Shown: positions 23,701 to 35,877, counted from the stretch's first letter. The stretch is DNA of 64,000 nt from Corydoras sp. C115 (GCA_019802505.1 JAFMOC010000083.1:1272501-1336500); one strand, 5' to 3'. Notes: generated from the letters alone by a model not told the origin. Made by a program: numbers and translations.

Positions 23701-26700
23701 TCACAACATTTAACTGGTGGCTTAGTGGTTAGCACGTTCGCCTCTCAGTGCTAGGGATTCCAGTTTTGAATCCCAATCTGTGTGGGTTTCTTCCGGGTTC
23801 TCCAGTTTCCTCCCACAGTCCAAAAACATGGTCAAGTCAATTGAGTTCTCAAAATTGCCCCATATAGAGTGTGTCTGTGTGAGTGAGTGAGTGTGTGCCC
23901 AGCAATAGATTGGCACCCTGTCCTGGGTGTATCTGCCCAGCACCCGAGACGTTCTTCCCTGGATGGGCACCCCCCCCCCCCCCCCGACCCTAATAGAGGA
24001 TAAAACGGAAGATAATGGATGGATGGACAACCTTTAACCTAACATAACATAACATAATTATTAGACAATCTGAAATTGAATCTTGATATTTTCAATAATT
24101 GTAGTGTGAAATATTACAAGGCATATTGATTTTGTGTATTATAACAAACTACATTTTAGATGTACATTATAATTCTTTATAAAAATGCATTACATTTTGA
24201 GTGTTAGTATTAAAATAACATTAAAAACTGCTAGTAGGCTGTGTGTCTGTGTGAGGGAGTGTGTGCCCAGCGATGGATTGGCACCCTGTCCTGGGTGTAT
24301 CTGCCCAGCGCCCGAGATGTTCTCCCCTGGATGGGCATGGGGAACCCCACCGCAACCCTAATAGAGGATAAAGCGGGAGATAATTAATGAATGAATGAGA
24401 ATAAAAACTGCTACTTTTTACTACAGTTTTTTTTGTGTAATTGTATAGTTTAGGTTAGGTTTCTGTTTCTAGGGTTTTTAAGTGTTCATGCATTTTTCAT
24501 ATGCAATTAGTATTTTAACATTATCATTTTGTTATATAGCTTACATCACGTAGATTGGAGAGCGAGCAGTTTCCGACCTCTTTCCTCCAGCGTCCTGGGA
24601 TTAAAGCCAAGCGCAAAAGAACAGAGCAGCCACAAGAGGGCAGTGGAAGCAAGGTCGTCTTTTATGGGGCCCCTCACACACGCCATCCTGTTAATCCTGT
24701 GTAAGTGCTAGACATGTTTACATCCCGTAGGCCTACTACACATTATAATGCTTCTGCTGCATTACGTTTAGTAAAATGTTTCCAGTCCCAGGTTAGTTCC
24801 ACTAAATGATATTCTACCTCTCAGCGCTGAGGACCCAGGTTAGAATCCCTATCCGGATGGAGTTTCCATGGTCTCCTCTGTCTGCATGGATTTCCTCCAG
24901 GTTGTCTGGTTTCCTCCTACAGTCCAATAAACAGCACATGGACCCCCCTAATAAATTGCCCCTAAATTTCCCCTATGTTGTGTGTGTGCGTGTCTGCGTG
25001 AGTGAGTGATGGTTCGGCACCCAGTCCTGGGTGTATCTGCCCAGCTCCTGAAATGTTCTCTTTTGGATGTTGGATGTTCCCTTTTCCCCCCAGAAGAAGC
25101 AGAACATAATGAGATGAGATGGTATATAAGCAACATGTTGTGGTTGGGGCGGCACGGTGGCTTAGTGGTTAGCACGTTCGTCTCTCAGCGCTAGGGATTC
25201 CCGGTTCGAATCCCCATCTGGGTGGAGTTTCCATGTTCTCCCCGTGTCCGTGTGTGTTTCCTCCGGGCTCTCCGGTTTCCTCCCACAGTCCAAAAACATG
25301 GATCAAGTTAATTGAATTCTCCAAATTGCCCCATATATAGTGTCTGTGTGAGTGTGTGCCCAGCGATGGATTGGCGCCCTGTCCTGGGTCTATCTGCCCA
25401 GAGCCCGAAACGTTCTCCCCTGGATGGGCATGGGAAACACCACCGCGACCCTAATAGAGGATAAAGTGGGAGATAATGGATGAATGAATGTTGTGGTTGA
25501 AGACATTGAGAGTGGGGCAGGTCACTGACAGTCTCAATATTTTAAATGACATAAAAAAAAACATATACAAATGACATAAAAAAACTTTTACAAGCGGATT
25601 TTATTTGGAACTACAAAGTTATAATTCTGCTTGACTAACATCGTTTGATGAGCTGCTGATTCACTTACTAGAGGAGGAGAAAATGAAGGCAATGTCTGCA
25701 AAAATAGACAGATTTTAACAGTAATTTATTGTCCAATGTATTAGTCGCACTTACTCTAAAGATGAACTTTGTAGTTTTACAATTACAAACTGTTTTGTAC
25801 AGTACATACTGTGTTCATTCATTCATTGTCTCCCGCTTTATCCTCTATTAGGGTCGCAGTGGGGTTCCCCATGCCCATCCAGGGGAGAACATCTCGGGGG
25901 CTGGGCAGATAGACCCAGGACAGGGCGCCAATCCATCGCTGGGCACACACTCACTCACACAGACACACTCTATATGGGGCAATTTTGAGAATTCAATTGA
26001 CTTGATCCATGTTTTTGGACTGTGGGAGGAAACCGGAGAACCCGGAGGAAACCCACGCAGACACGGGGAGAACATGGAAACTCCACCCAGATGGGGATTC
26101 GAACCGGGAATCCCTAGCACTGAGAGGCGAACGTGCTAACCACTAAGCCACCGTGCCGCCCACATACTGTGTTAGTCCCCTTTATTATATTTTCTAATGG
26201 TCAGGACCCCAGCAGTGTCACTGAGGTGTTTAAATGAAACTTCAGCAGCACTGCTGCACTAAAACCTCCTCACCACATCAGTGTCACATATCAGTGAAGA
26301 GTGCTTTTAAAAAGCCACAAACGGACTACTCTTGTCTGACCGCATGACATATTTTTTGATGAATAATTGTGTTTTATTGCTTCTAAGGCAGTTGGATTTA
26401 AATGCTGAGTCTGCATTCTGTCTATTTCAAAACACATGCTTAAAATGTAGGCATGTTGCCAAAGTACATTTGGTCTGGTTCAACTGAGGTAACGTCAGAG
26501 ACAGTGAGGATAATCAGCACTGCTGCTCGGTGGAAGGATGTTCTCCTTCCTTTCAAGAACTGATTACATCTGTCAGTTATTGCTGAACTAACATAACACA
26601 TCAGTTTGTTCATGTAAGCAGTACAATGACTGTTACTGTTTAAATTAATGTAGCCCCTATAGGCTAACGTCAGCCACACATTCATACATTTACATTTAGT

Positions 26701-29700
26701 CATTTAGCAGACGCTTTTATCCAAAGCGACTTACAAATGAGAACACCACAAGTCAGAAGCCATGGAGAAAACCAACTATACTGTAAATTCATCAAACCTG
26801 ATTGTTATTCGATGCTGCGCCCCCCCCACCACCCTTTTTTTTTTATTTTTTTTATTTATTTATTTTTTCTCTACAACAGGTATTTGTTAAAGAGATGCGT
26901 CTTCAGTAGTTTCTTAAAACTGTTTATTGATTCTGCCTTACGGACAGAGTTGGGAAGATCGTTCCACCATTTTGCAGTGGTGAACGCCACGGAGTGAGAA
27001 TTAGCCCCTTGGTGAGGTGGAACCGCCAGGCGGCAATCATCACTGGAGCGAAGTGAACGAGTCGGAGTGTATTTTGAAAAGATAGAGTGAAGGTAGGAGG
27101 GGGAAGATCCAGAAATGGTTCTGTAGGCCAGAGTCAGTGACTTGTACTGAATGCGAGCAGCTACAGGAAGCCAATGGAGGGAAGTGAGTAATGGAGTGAC
27201 ATGAGTTCTTGGGCTGGTTAAACACGAGTCGGGCTGCAGAGTTTTGAATTAGTTGAAGAGGTCTGAATGTGGAAGCTGGGATACCGGCAAGTAGCGCATT
27301 ACAATAATCAAGCCGGGATAGGACTAGGGCTTGAACAAGCAGTTGGGTAGCATGTTCAGTCAAAAAGGGTCTGATCTTCCTTATGTTGTAAAGAAGGAAT
27401 CTACAAGAACGGGCGGTTTTGATAACATGATCAGAGAGTTTAAGGTGGGAGTCTATTGTGAACCCAAGGTTCATTCATTCATCCATTAGCGTCTGCTTAA
27501 TCCTCTACTAGGGTCACGGGGGGGGGGGTAGATACACCCAGGACAGTCTGCCGATCTATCGCTGGGCACACACTCACTCACACAGACACTCGCACTATAT
27601 TGAGTAATTCAGTGCAGCCAATTTATCTTGAATCCATGTTTTTAGACTGTGGGAGAAAACAGGTAAACCCATCGAAAACCCATGTGGACACTGAGAGAAC
27701 ATGAAAACTCAACTCAAAATGGGATTCAAACCTGGATCCCCAGTGCTGAGAGGCGGGCATGTTAATCACCACGCCACTGTGCCACCCTGGTCCATAGTGG
27801 AATCATTTAAAAAGTTGTAGTAAAAAGTGTAGGCCTAATTATTTTGAAATGTTTTAGTGTGGCGGCACGGTGGCTTAGTGGTTAGCAGGCTCGCCTCTCA
27901 GCACTAGGGATTCCCGGTTCGAATCCCCATCTGGGTGGAGTTTCCATGTTCTCCCTGTGTCCGCGTGGGTTTCCTCCGGGTTCTCCGGTTTCCTCCCACA
28001 GTCCAAAAACATGGATCAAGTCAATTGAATTCTCAAAATTGCCCCATATAGAGTGTGTCTGTGTGAGTGAGTGTGTGCCCAGCGATGGATTGGCGCCCTG
28101 TCCTGGGTCTATCTGCCCAGCGCCCGAGACGTTCTCCCCTGGATGGGCATGGGGAACCCCACCGCGACCCTAATAGAGGATAAAGCGGGAGATAATGAAT
28201 GAATGAATGTTTTAGTGTTATACTGTGTGATCCAGATCTCTGACATCAACTAAGATTGTAAGATTCTTAGACTTAGTGTCTTCAGTGTCTCTGTTATCTT
28301 CCATTTAATCCTCTAATAGGGTCATTATATTTCACATGCCCATCCAGGGGTTGAAGGTTTCGGGCACTGTGCAGATAAACTCAGGACAGGGCGCCAGTCT
28401 ATCGCTGGGCACACACACACACACACACTCATTCTCACACACACACACACACACACACTATATGGTTGCAATTTAGAGCAGCCAATTTATCTTGAATCCA
28501 TGTTTTTGGACTGAGGGAGGAAACCGGAAAACCCATGGACACGGGGAGAACCTTTCTATTGCTGTGCACACATACACACACAATTTAGTGAGCGTGCCAT
28601 CTATTGCTGGGCACACTCACATAAACACACACTGTTTGGGGCAATTTAGTGCAACTTTACCTTGAATCCATGTTTTTGGAATGTGGGAGTAAACCGTTAA
28701 ATCTGGAGGAGACCCACGCAGGCAGGTGGAGAACATGGAATCAGAAGATGGGGATTCAAACCTGGATCCCCAGAGCTAAGAGGCAAACGTGAGCGATTAT
28801 GTATTTTCAAGAACAATTATTGCCTTTATTATATATGACGAAAACATTTACAGACCATTTAACTTTATATAGTTTTCATTCATTCATTCATTCATTCATT
28901 ATCTCCCGCTTTATCCTCTATTAGGGTCGCGGTGTGGTTCCCCATGCCCATCCAGGGGAGAACATCTCGGGCGCTGGGCAGATAGATCCAGGACAGGGCG
29001 CCAATCCATCGCTGGGCACACATTCACTCACACACACACACTCTATATGGGACAATTTTGAGAATTCAATTGACTTGATCCATGTTTTTGGACTGTGGGA
29101 GGAAACCGGAGAACCCGGAGGAAACCCACGCAGACACGGGGAGAACATGGAAACTCCACCCAGATGGGGATTCGAACCGGGAATCCCTAGCGCTGAGAGA
29201 CGAATGTGCTAACCACTAAGCCACCGTGCCCCGCTTTATATAGTTTTTTTACATTTATATACTTGGTATGTAGGTATGTAGTTTTCACCCAAAAGCAATA
29301 TTAAAATGTTCTGAAAGATGCTTCAAACATGGAATACCTTACCCATTACACTGTTATTTTAATAATATAATAAGCTCCCTTTTCTTCAGAATAGACAACA
29401 AGCATCCTTTGTAACAATATTCTACATAATTATTTGATGTTCAGACTGCAGGCTATGGCTCTGTGTGATGTTTATTTAAGAAATTCACTTCGTCATTACT
29501 CGCCACATTAGATAACTGTCTGGAGTGATCAACTGTATGGCTGTGGTTGTGAAACCGTCGAACAGAGAAGGCGCCATCTCAATCAAACCATCAGTCAGCC
29601 AACCAAACCAAGTGAACATAATCATTTAGATATTACGGGGGGAAAAAAACCATCCCATGTTAACTGACTTTGATGTTGTGGTAAGGAAAGTAATAATCAA

Positions 29701-31441
29701 AGGGCTGGAGTCACAGATTTGTTCAGGTGGAGATGTACTGTATGTAACATAACTCACTCATGTCGTTCCATACCAGGTCCAGAATAAACACCCTTCTTCT
29801 TGTGATTATGAGTCTTCAGACTTATAGACTTGCAGACTTTGGAGACAGAAATATAAAAACAATGTGACAAGTACAGTGGAACATATACATTCCTGTTTAC
29901 CTGTCTCTCTTGCAGAATGTCATCATGTCTGGCTGAAGGTGCAGAAGAGATGGTTTGTGGTAACAAGGTGCGTTTGCATGAGAAGGACTTGTTCTTCTTC
30001 TTTTAGAAAATCTCTGTCAATGTCAGTGCCTAATTGTGCTTCATGGACCCTGTAGGGCAAAGAGCCTGACACATTAGCCCACTCAAGTGGCATAACAAGC
30101 ACAATTATGTTAATTGCTATTACAGAGCAATTTAAGAATGCATCCACTTTAAGGTTTTATTTAAACAGAAATATATATAAGAACCAAGTTGTCAATCATA
30201 TCTCTCTGTCTCTTTCACACACACACACAGACCCAGTTGTATAACAATTCAAGGAAATGTTCTCACTCTACACTACATGGCAAAATCATAAAACACAAAG
30301 GTCAGTCACTAAAATATAACACATTAAAATATTATTTAGACATTTTAAAATTGATTGCTGCCTACTACATCTGTAACATATTAACAGTTTTTGAGTACAA
30401 TGGTTTACTGAATTGCATCTATAAAATGTGTGAATGTTAATCCATGCCCAGTAATGGATTGGTGCCCTGTCCTGGGTGTATCTACCCTGGTTCTCCCCTT
30501 GTTCTCCTCTGGATGAACATGGGGACCCCTCCTCAACTTTAGTAAATTGAAGATAATAGGATGAAATGAGATCTGGGTCACACTATAAAATTCTGTAATA
30601 TTACATTCTTAAACCCTTTAGAATTAAATATTAAATACATTTTAATTAGACTTTTAAACAAGTCCCGTTGGAAAGTAGAAAAGTAGAATCAAATTAAACA
30701 AATGAAGTCAAAATATTATCCTTGGTTATTTATTTAATGAGGAAAATGATCCATTATTACATATCTCTAAATGAGATGAAAGTGAGCTCACAAATAATTC
30801 TCCTCAGACATGACAGATCAACCCTTTCTTTGTCCCTTTGTATATTAAGATCCAAGTCCAGAAACAAATGATAGATTTCCATTTTTTTGCACTTTTTTAA
30901 ATTTGTCCCAACTCTTCTAAAAACTGGGCTTTGAATAATGTTTCTGTTGGGACATAATTGTTATAAATCGCTCAGTATCACATTTCATTTATTTTTCGCT
31001 CTGAGTATAGAGGTCTAGAAATGTCTGAATGTTCTAACTTCAGAAGCCTTGCTCTCATGTGTTACAGATGTAGTCATTTTAGATTAGATAAACAAAATGC
31101 TGTACTATAAAATATACTAATGTTTAATTATTAAAAATGATCTAGAGGAGCACATTGCCTTTGACATTCCCAAAGCCAAATCAACAGAGAAAGGTGAAAC
31201 TGGACTCCTTACTAAGTTCGTCAGGTGAGAATTTTTGTGTCAGTTCTTATTAATACTGTATTAGTTTTTTATTTGTGTCAGTTCTTATTAATACTGTATT
31301 AGTTTTTCAAGCTTCGTAGTTCTAATAATACATTTTTTTCTTCATTTTTGGTTCTAAATCTACTTAGTAGTTTGTGCTATTTGTGTTTTTTTCCACAGCT
31401 CAGTGTTCCCCTTCTCCCTGTTCTTCAACAAAAACAAATGA
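20205..31441 (+). CDS. majin: Membrane-anchored junction protein (MAJIN)
   Basis: Nine coding exons join in frame to 232 residues: 20205-20305, 20845-20893, 22542-22617, 23019-23135, 23238-23266, 24540-24700, 29916-29959, 31146-31224, 31399-31441. The N-terminal domain (residues 1-114) matches vertebrate MAJIN, including FPVPETRF near the start, LDNLHPFATQHFIIFPYKSK (59-78), and an LYVE motif. A basic KAKRKR cluster (146-151) may bind DNA or act as a nuclear signal. The C-terminus (about 213-228) is a hydrophobic segment containing SSVFPFSLFF, the tail anchor. Known role: with TERB1 and TERB2, MAJIN tethers telomeres to the inner nuclear membrane in meiotic prophase. Exon 7 (44 nt) is not recognised by homology, but the phases of exons 6 and 8 require a bridge of exactly its phase. 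An AATAAA follows at 31550-31555. Confidence 0.9.
20670..20775. repeat. (AT)n microsatellites in majin intron 1
   Basis: Two AT arrays split by CTGTCTT near 20698, 70 bp before coding exon 2. Confidence 0.95.
21455..22484 (+). mobile_element. RTE/Rex3-like LINE, degenerate 3' end, in majin intron 2
   Basis: About 1 kb of GC-rich LINE sequence. The last part encodes a tail with LRWFGHLVRMSPGRLPREVF and RRPRGGPRTRWRD, then WASP and PDKWKIMDGW, typical of the C-terminus of fish non-LTR reverse transcriptases. Upstream the frame is broken (for example the stop before 22201). The 3' end is GATAATGGATGGATGG. The clade name is from recall. Confidence 0.75.
23712..24030 (+). mobile_element. SINE-A copy in majin intron 5
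   Basis: Head, body and GATAATGGATGGATGG tail present; a C run of 17 (23971-23987) has expanded in the body. Confidence 0.88.
24238..24404 (+). mobile_element. SINE-A, 3' half only
   Basis: It starts at the GTGTGTCTGTGTGAG segment and runs to the ATTAATGAATGAATGAG tail; 5'-truncated. Confidence 0.85.
24812..25125 (+). mobile_element. SINE-A, old diverged copy
   Basis: CCTCTCAGCGCTGAGGACCCAGG through GTTCGGCACCCAGTCCTGGG and CTCCTGAAATGTTCTC, with many substitutions. Confidence 0.7.
25147..25487 (+). mobile_element. SINE-A, full length
   Basis: Intact A box (TGGCTTAGTGG) and B box (GGTTCGAATCC); 12-bp duplication ATGTTGTGGTTG at 25135-25146 and 25488-25499. Confidence 0.94.
25816..26161 (-). 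mobile_element. SINE-A, full length
   Basis: 12-bp duplication ACATACTGTGTT at 25804-25815 and 26162-26173. Confidence 0.94.
26686..27474 (-). mobile_element. L2-like LINE 3' end with reverse-transcriptase C-terminus
   Basis: On the - strand, 27474 down to 27040 encodes SRLDYCNALLAGIPAS and LQLIQNSAARLVFNQPK, the end of an L2/CR1-type reverse transcriptase, broken by a frameshift after NQPK. The untranslated end closes with TGGATAAAAGCGTCTGC (26712-26728). The segment at 63427-64000 is a very similar second copy. Confidence 0.85.
27475..27786 (-). mobile_element. SINE-A, diverged copy abutting the L2 fragment
   Basis: Tail ATTCATTCATCCATTAGCG to head GTTAATCACCACGCCACTG, with a G run at 27519-27528. 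Confidence 0.82.
27861..28205 (+). mobile_element. SINE-A, full length
   Basis: 13-bp duplication AATGTTTTAGTGT at 27848-27860 and 28206-28218; A and B boxes intact. Confidence 0.95.
28286..28790 (-). mobile_element. Two partial old SINE-A copies in tandem
   Basis: 28286-28555 and 28556-28790 each carry GCTGTGCACAC/GCTGGGCACAC, CTTGAATCCATGTTTTTGGA and GGGGATTCAAACCTGGATCC-type segments in the same order. Confidence 0.7.
28877..29233 (-). mobile_element. SINE-A, full length
   Basis: 14-bp duplication CTTTATATAGTTTT at 28863-28876 and 29234-29247. Confidence 0.94.
30441..30575 (+). mobile_element. SINE-A, degenerate 3' half
   Basis: ATGCCCAGTAATGGATTGG, CCTGTCCTGGGTGTATCT and a GAAGATAATAGGATGA tail. 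Confidence 0.7.
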
Positions 31442-31856
31442 AAAAAAAAGATTTTAAATGTAAATTCCACTAAACGTGCCACAGTTGCTGAATGTCAGTG
31501 TTCTTCTGTTCCTAGAATTTTTTTAATTTTTTATTTAATATGGTTTCTAAATAAAGTTATCCTCTTGCTTAATAGCCTTTTTTACATTTTATGTACTTCT
31601 GTGAACATGTGTTTTATTAAGACAGAATGTCACCATAGTAATGTTTTTTTTCTTCACTGTAAAATACATTCCATGTTGCATTCAGGCTAGTGTTATGCTA
31701 TATATATACCAAGGATAATATTTTGGCTTAATTTGTTTGATTTGGTTCTGCTTTCAGGACTTCTTTAAAAATCTGAATAAAATGAATTTTAAAGGGTTTA
31801 TGAAGTTTAAGAATGTAATATTATAGAATTTTATAGTCTGACCCAGATCTCATCTT

Positions 31857-32275
31857 ATCCCATTTTCTTCCGGAGAACATTTCGGAGGCTGGATAGATAC
31901 ACCCAGGACAGGGCGCTAGTTCATTCCTGGGCACACATTCATTCATTCATTATCTTCCGCTTTGTCCTATATTAGGGTCGCGGGGGGGTTCCCCATGCCC
32001 ATCCAGGGGAGAACGTTTTGGTTGCTGTGCAGATACACCCAGGACAGGGCGCCAATCTATCGCTGGGCACACAGACACGCACACATACACACACTATATG
32101 GGGCAATTTAGAGAACTCAATTGACTTAAACCATGTTTTTGGACTGTGGGAGGAAACCGGAGAACCCAGAGGAAACCCACGCGGACACGGGGAGAACATG
32201 GAAACTCCACTCAGATGGGGATTCGAACCGGGAATCCCTAGTTGGGCACACATTCACACATTTTATAGATGCAAA
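31857..32275 (-). mobile_element. Old SINE-A with a younger SINE-A inserted (31942-32242)
   Basis: The 14-bp TGGGCACACATTCA at 31928-31941 and 32243-32256 is a duplicated piece of the older SINE-A; the insert itself lacks its tRNA-like head, so it is 5'-truncated. Confidence 0.82.
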
Positions 32276-33518
32276 TCAGTAAACCATTATTCTACTTAAG
32301 CTATCTATCTATCTATCTAAATATATGTAGTATAACATAGTAGTACAATTGAAATGATCTGCATGGGTATCTATTTCATGCATTTTTATTTAAAGATGCC
32401 TTAAATATTTCAGGTGGGTGACAGGTCTGGACTGCAGGGTAAATTTCACAGGACTTTTCCACTCTAAAGCAATACCTGCAGAATGTGACATTGCGTTACT
32501 GAAATGGTCTTTCCTGGCAAAGAAATGATTTAAACAGTTATTTATGTTTTTTGTGTACATTATCTGTATATATAGTTTAGCATTAATTACAGTTTTCCAC
32601 TTTACCCAGAACATCTATGAATAAACTAGAACCCAGTGAAAGTGACAGCTTTCCTGGATGTTATTAATTTATGGAAATTTTGTCGGGATTAATTTGTGGA
32701 AAGGGCACCTATTTTTAAAAAATTACATGTAATCTTTCATTTACATGTCAGGTTTATATGATTTCCACACAAACTATGTGTTTGTGTGTTTATTAAGATG
32801 TGATCACAATTTCTTTGATTCTTGGGTTGTATATTTTGAAACATAAATCATTCTAGTCTCTTGTTAGCAGATTTGCATCCTCCTGTTTCAAAGCTGCATT
32901 AAGCAGACTGACTGGATGGTAGAAAAAAACTCAATAAAAGGTGTGTCTTATTGATATACAGGCTGGTGGGAGGCTGGTATTACTTGCCTTTTCTTTAGTG
33001 TGAGAGAGAAGAGGTGTCACACTTGTTTGATCTGAACATTACACATCTGACCAGGACTCACATCAGCTGGTAATTTAGACTCTTTTTTTTTTTACCTCAT
33101 TTCTACTGTACCAATGATTTTGATATCCTTTGAATAGGTGAATGTTAATTGATCTCATGTGGGTGATGTGTATTTTGCTTATTTAAAAAAGAAAATCATA
33201 TGTAAAATATGTGTATATTTGATAATAGTTTATATTGCCACAATGAAATCAAGATTATGTTCTTTAGATTTAGTAGAAATCGCATTTTTTTGGTAGAAGA
33301 TTGTCTAAAAAACAGCTTTAAAGTAATAGGGGCCTGAATTCATAAAGGGCAAATTGAAGCAACAGTGACCAAAAAAAACAACCTGTAACTAATATATAAC
33401 TGTAATTAATAAATTCAGATTGTGAATGTTTAATACAATTCAGTGAAGCTTTGTATAGATAAATAGGTAGGTAGGTAGGTATGTAGATATATGAATATAG
33501 CTATATACAGTACAGTAG

Positions 33519-33520
<2 letters not shown>
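32276..33520. other. Intergenic DNA between majin and gpha2, nothing recognised
   Basis: A short (CTAT)n run at 32301-32318 is the only repeat seen. No exon or known family recognised. Confidence 0.5.

Positions 33521-33521
<1 letters not shown>

Positions 33522-33609
<88 letters not shown>
33522..33609. repeat. (AT)n microsatellite
   Basis: About 44 AT units; a TAGG/TATG repeat lies just upstream (33463-33486). Confidence 0.97.
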
Positions 33610-33613
<4 letters not shown>

Positions 33614-34204
33614 CATATAATTCCATGTGATAAGGACCAAATAACCAAAATATTTTTTTTGTTAGATTTCTAAACGTAGTAGATCCAGTGCTCTTTGAAA
33701 CATAATGCAGAATTCATACCTGACATATCTAATCTGTTTATAAAATGTAGAAACTTTTGCAGTGTTAACTTTAAATAAAGTCTGATCACCAAACTTAGAT
33801 AATTCGTTATGGTGGATATGTATTTTCACTAGACCTCAAGTGCTTGGTTAGAATTCTTTAATCCTAAAGATATTTTATATCAAATATGAATCACAAATCA
33901 CAGAAGCCTGTGAAAGTGTATTTATTAATTTACAAATGAGTATTGTGTTGCTATAAAACAGTTTGGTTTAAAAAAAACTATTTTAGAACGGGCTAATGGA
34001 ATAGAAATGATTAAATCTCTTAAAAATGCATTCGGTTATTTTCAAATATTTGAAAGAGGTCAAATATTTTGATGAATCTTATAAGAATATCAGAGCATTC
34101 AAAACTTTTTGCTATTATAGAAAAAACGGGTCTGGATATAAAAAGATTTTTTTTTTATGGAAACTGTGTATTTTTGTCCTAAGCAGAGGCAGGTAGCTGT
34201 CTTC

Positions 34205-34335
34205 ATGGCTCGCTCAGTGATCCCTGATTTTCTTCTTCCCATGCTGCCACTAGTTCTCTTAATGCTGACACCATTAAGTTCGAGCTCTGAGAAGCCACTA
34301 CCTGGCTGTCACCTTCATCGTGAGTGCACACACAC

Positions 34336-34367
<32 letters not shown>

Positions 34368-35494
34368 CAATCTAAAACTTAAAGAGGCACAGGAATATCA
34401 TGTCTGTGCACACCCTGTGAAGAGTCCAGGTCGAAAAAAGGCCCAGATCCACTAACCTTCATTTCAAAGCTTAATTAGATTGTCCTACAGTACATTACAG
34501 GTAAATAAATATTATTCAAGCAATGTTAGTTGGAACAGTAAAAGAAATACAGCTGTAAACCCAGTGCATTATTAATGTCATGAGCCTGTCTCCTCAGATT
34601 TATATACATCCTTTTAATATCCCCCTTTTACCTTAACTCTGTCTTTTCAAAATATACTCCGACTCGTTCACTTCGCTCCAGAATTGTCGCCTGGTGATTC
34701 CACCTCACCGAAGAACTAATTCTCACTCCGTGGAGTTCACTGCAAAATGGTGGAACGATCTTGCCAACTCTGTCCGTAAGGCAGAGTCACTAGGCAGTTT
34801 TAAGAAAGTACCGAAGACGCATCTTTTTAACATAATATACAACAATATTTGTATTATATATTTGTATTTGTTATATTTTTACAAAATATAACAAGGGGGG
34901 GGGGCACAGCATCATATAACGATCAGGTTTGATAATTCTACAGTGTGGCTTGTTTTCTTCATAACTACTAACTTGTGGTGTTCTCATTTGTAAGTCGCTT
35001 TGGATAAAAGCGTCTGCTAAATGACTAAATGTAATGTAAATTATAGAGAATGATAAATTCAAGTCATCCTCTATCTTTCTCTCCTTACTTCACAGCTATT
35101 AATGTAGCCATACAGAGTGATCGAAAAGGAACCTGTCAAGGGTCTCAGGTGGTCTATTCCTGTGTGGGCTATTGTGAGTCTAGCACTTTCCCATCACGCT
35201 ACTCGGTTCTAATGGCCTCCAACTTCACTCGTTACTTTACCTCTATTTCACGTTGCTGCACCGCTGGCAGACTCGCAAAGGTGAATCACCCTCAAGTTGT
35301 AATGTTCAACTAAATCATAAAAAGAGAAGAAATGGATCATTTCACAAAATTTATGTGTGATTAAGGATTTTTACTCTGCTTTTCCTAAGGTTAAAGTTCA
35401 AATAAATTGCCTTGGAGGTCGTCACCATGATCACACTGAGATCCTAACAGCACAGACGTGCCACTGTGATAGGTGCCACAAGTCCCATCAGTAA
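34205..35494 (+). CDS. gpha2: Glycoprotein hormone alpha-2 (thyrostimulin alpha subunit)
   Basis: Coding exons 34205-34319, 35096-35280 and 35390-35494 (115+185+105 nt) give 134 residues with consistent phases. Residues 1 to about 25 are a signal peptide (MARSVIPDFLLPMLPLVLLM and onward). The mature part has ten cysteines (35, 52, 61, 65, 92, 93, 107, 124, 126, 129) in cystine-knot spacing, with GTCQGS, CESSTFPSRYSVL and the CHCDRC end typical of GPHA2. Known role: a secreted subunit that pairs with GPHB5 to form thyrostimulin, a ligand of the TSH receptor. One N-glycosylation sequon is visible (NFT at Asn81). The exon probably begins near 34188, after a TCCTAAGCAG acceptor, so the longer in-frame Met at 34157 would be intronic. 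A SINE-A fragment starts a few bases after the stop codon. Confidence 0.95.
34324..34368. repeat. (CA)n in gpha2 intron 1
   Basis: The array begins 4 bases after the exon 1 donor. Confidence 0.95.
34645..35043 (+). mobile_element. L2-like LINE 3' end in gpha2 intron 1
   Basis: It encodes FTAKWWNDLANSVRKAESLGSFKKVPKTHLF-type sequence (34730-34830), the extreme C-terminus of an L2 reverse transcriptase, followed by GTCGCTTTGGATAAAAGCGTCTGC. Same family as 26686-27474. Confidence 0.85.
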
Positions 35495-35502
35495 GCTATA
35501 CC

Positions 35503-35636
35503 AATAACTCCCCATGCCCATCCAGGGGAGAACGTTTCGAGTGCTGGGCAGGGCACCAAACTATCACTGGGCACACTTATACAGACACACAACCAAACAC
35601 ACACTATATGGGGCAATTTAGAGTGTTCAATTTAGA
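35503..35636 (-). mobile_element. SINE-A fragment directly after the gpha2 stop
   Basis: CCCATGCCCATCCAGGGGAG to TATATGGGGCAATTTAGAG, lacking both the tail and the head. It would lie in the gpha2 3'UTR. Confidence 0.8.
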
Positions 35637-35786
35637 GAGAGAGAGAGGACTGTAAAGGATATTCCTACAATAGTCATATTTACAAATGCACAAAAAACAT
35701 TAATTAAATTTCATGGATAGCAATCCCATGATTGCTTTAGAACAGATCTGAATGTTTTAGGGTCCCATGGCCAGTTGGAATTTAAA

Positions 35787-35791
<5 letters not shown>

Positions 35792-35872
<81 letters not shown>
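35792..35872. repeat. (AT)n-(AG)n microsatellite
   Basis: AT repeat followed directly by about 22 AG units. Confidence 0.97.

Positions 35873-35877
<5 letters not shown>

Noticed and set aside
27040..27474. 144-codon frame as a host gene
   Set aside because: Matches the C-terminus of L2 reverse transcriptase and is frameshifted after NQPK; a LINE remnant.
28870..28902. CRISPR-like or satellite repeats of CATT
   Set aside because: Only the period-4 tails of SINE-A copies; no spacers, and the genome is a vertebrate.
33430..33673. Poly Tyr-Ile frames
   Set aside because: Translations of an (AT)n array; the same applies at 7849, 17772, 35775 and 42159.
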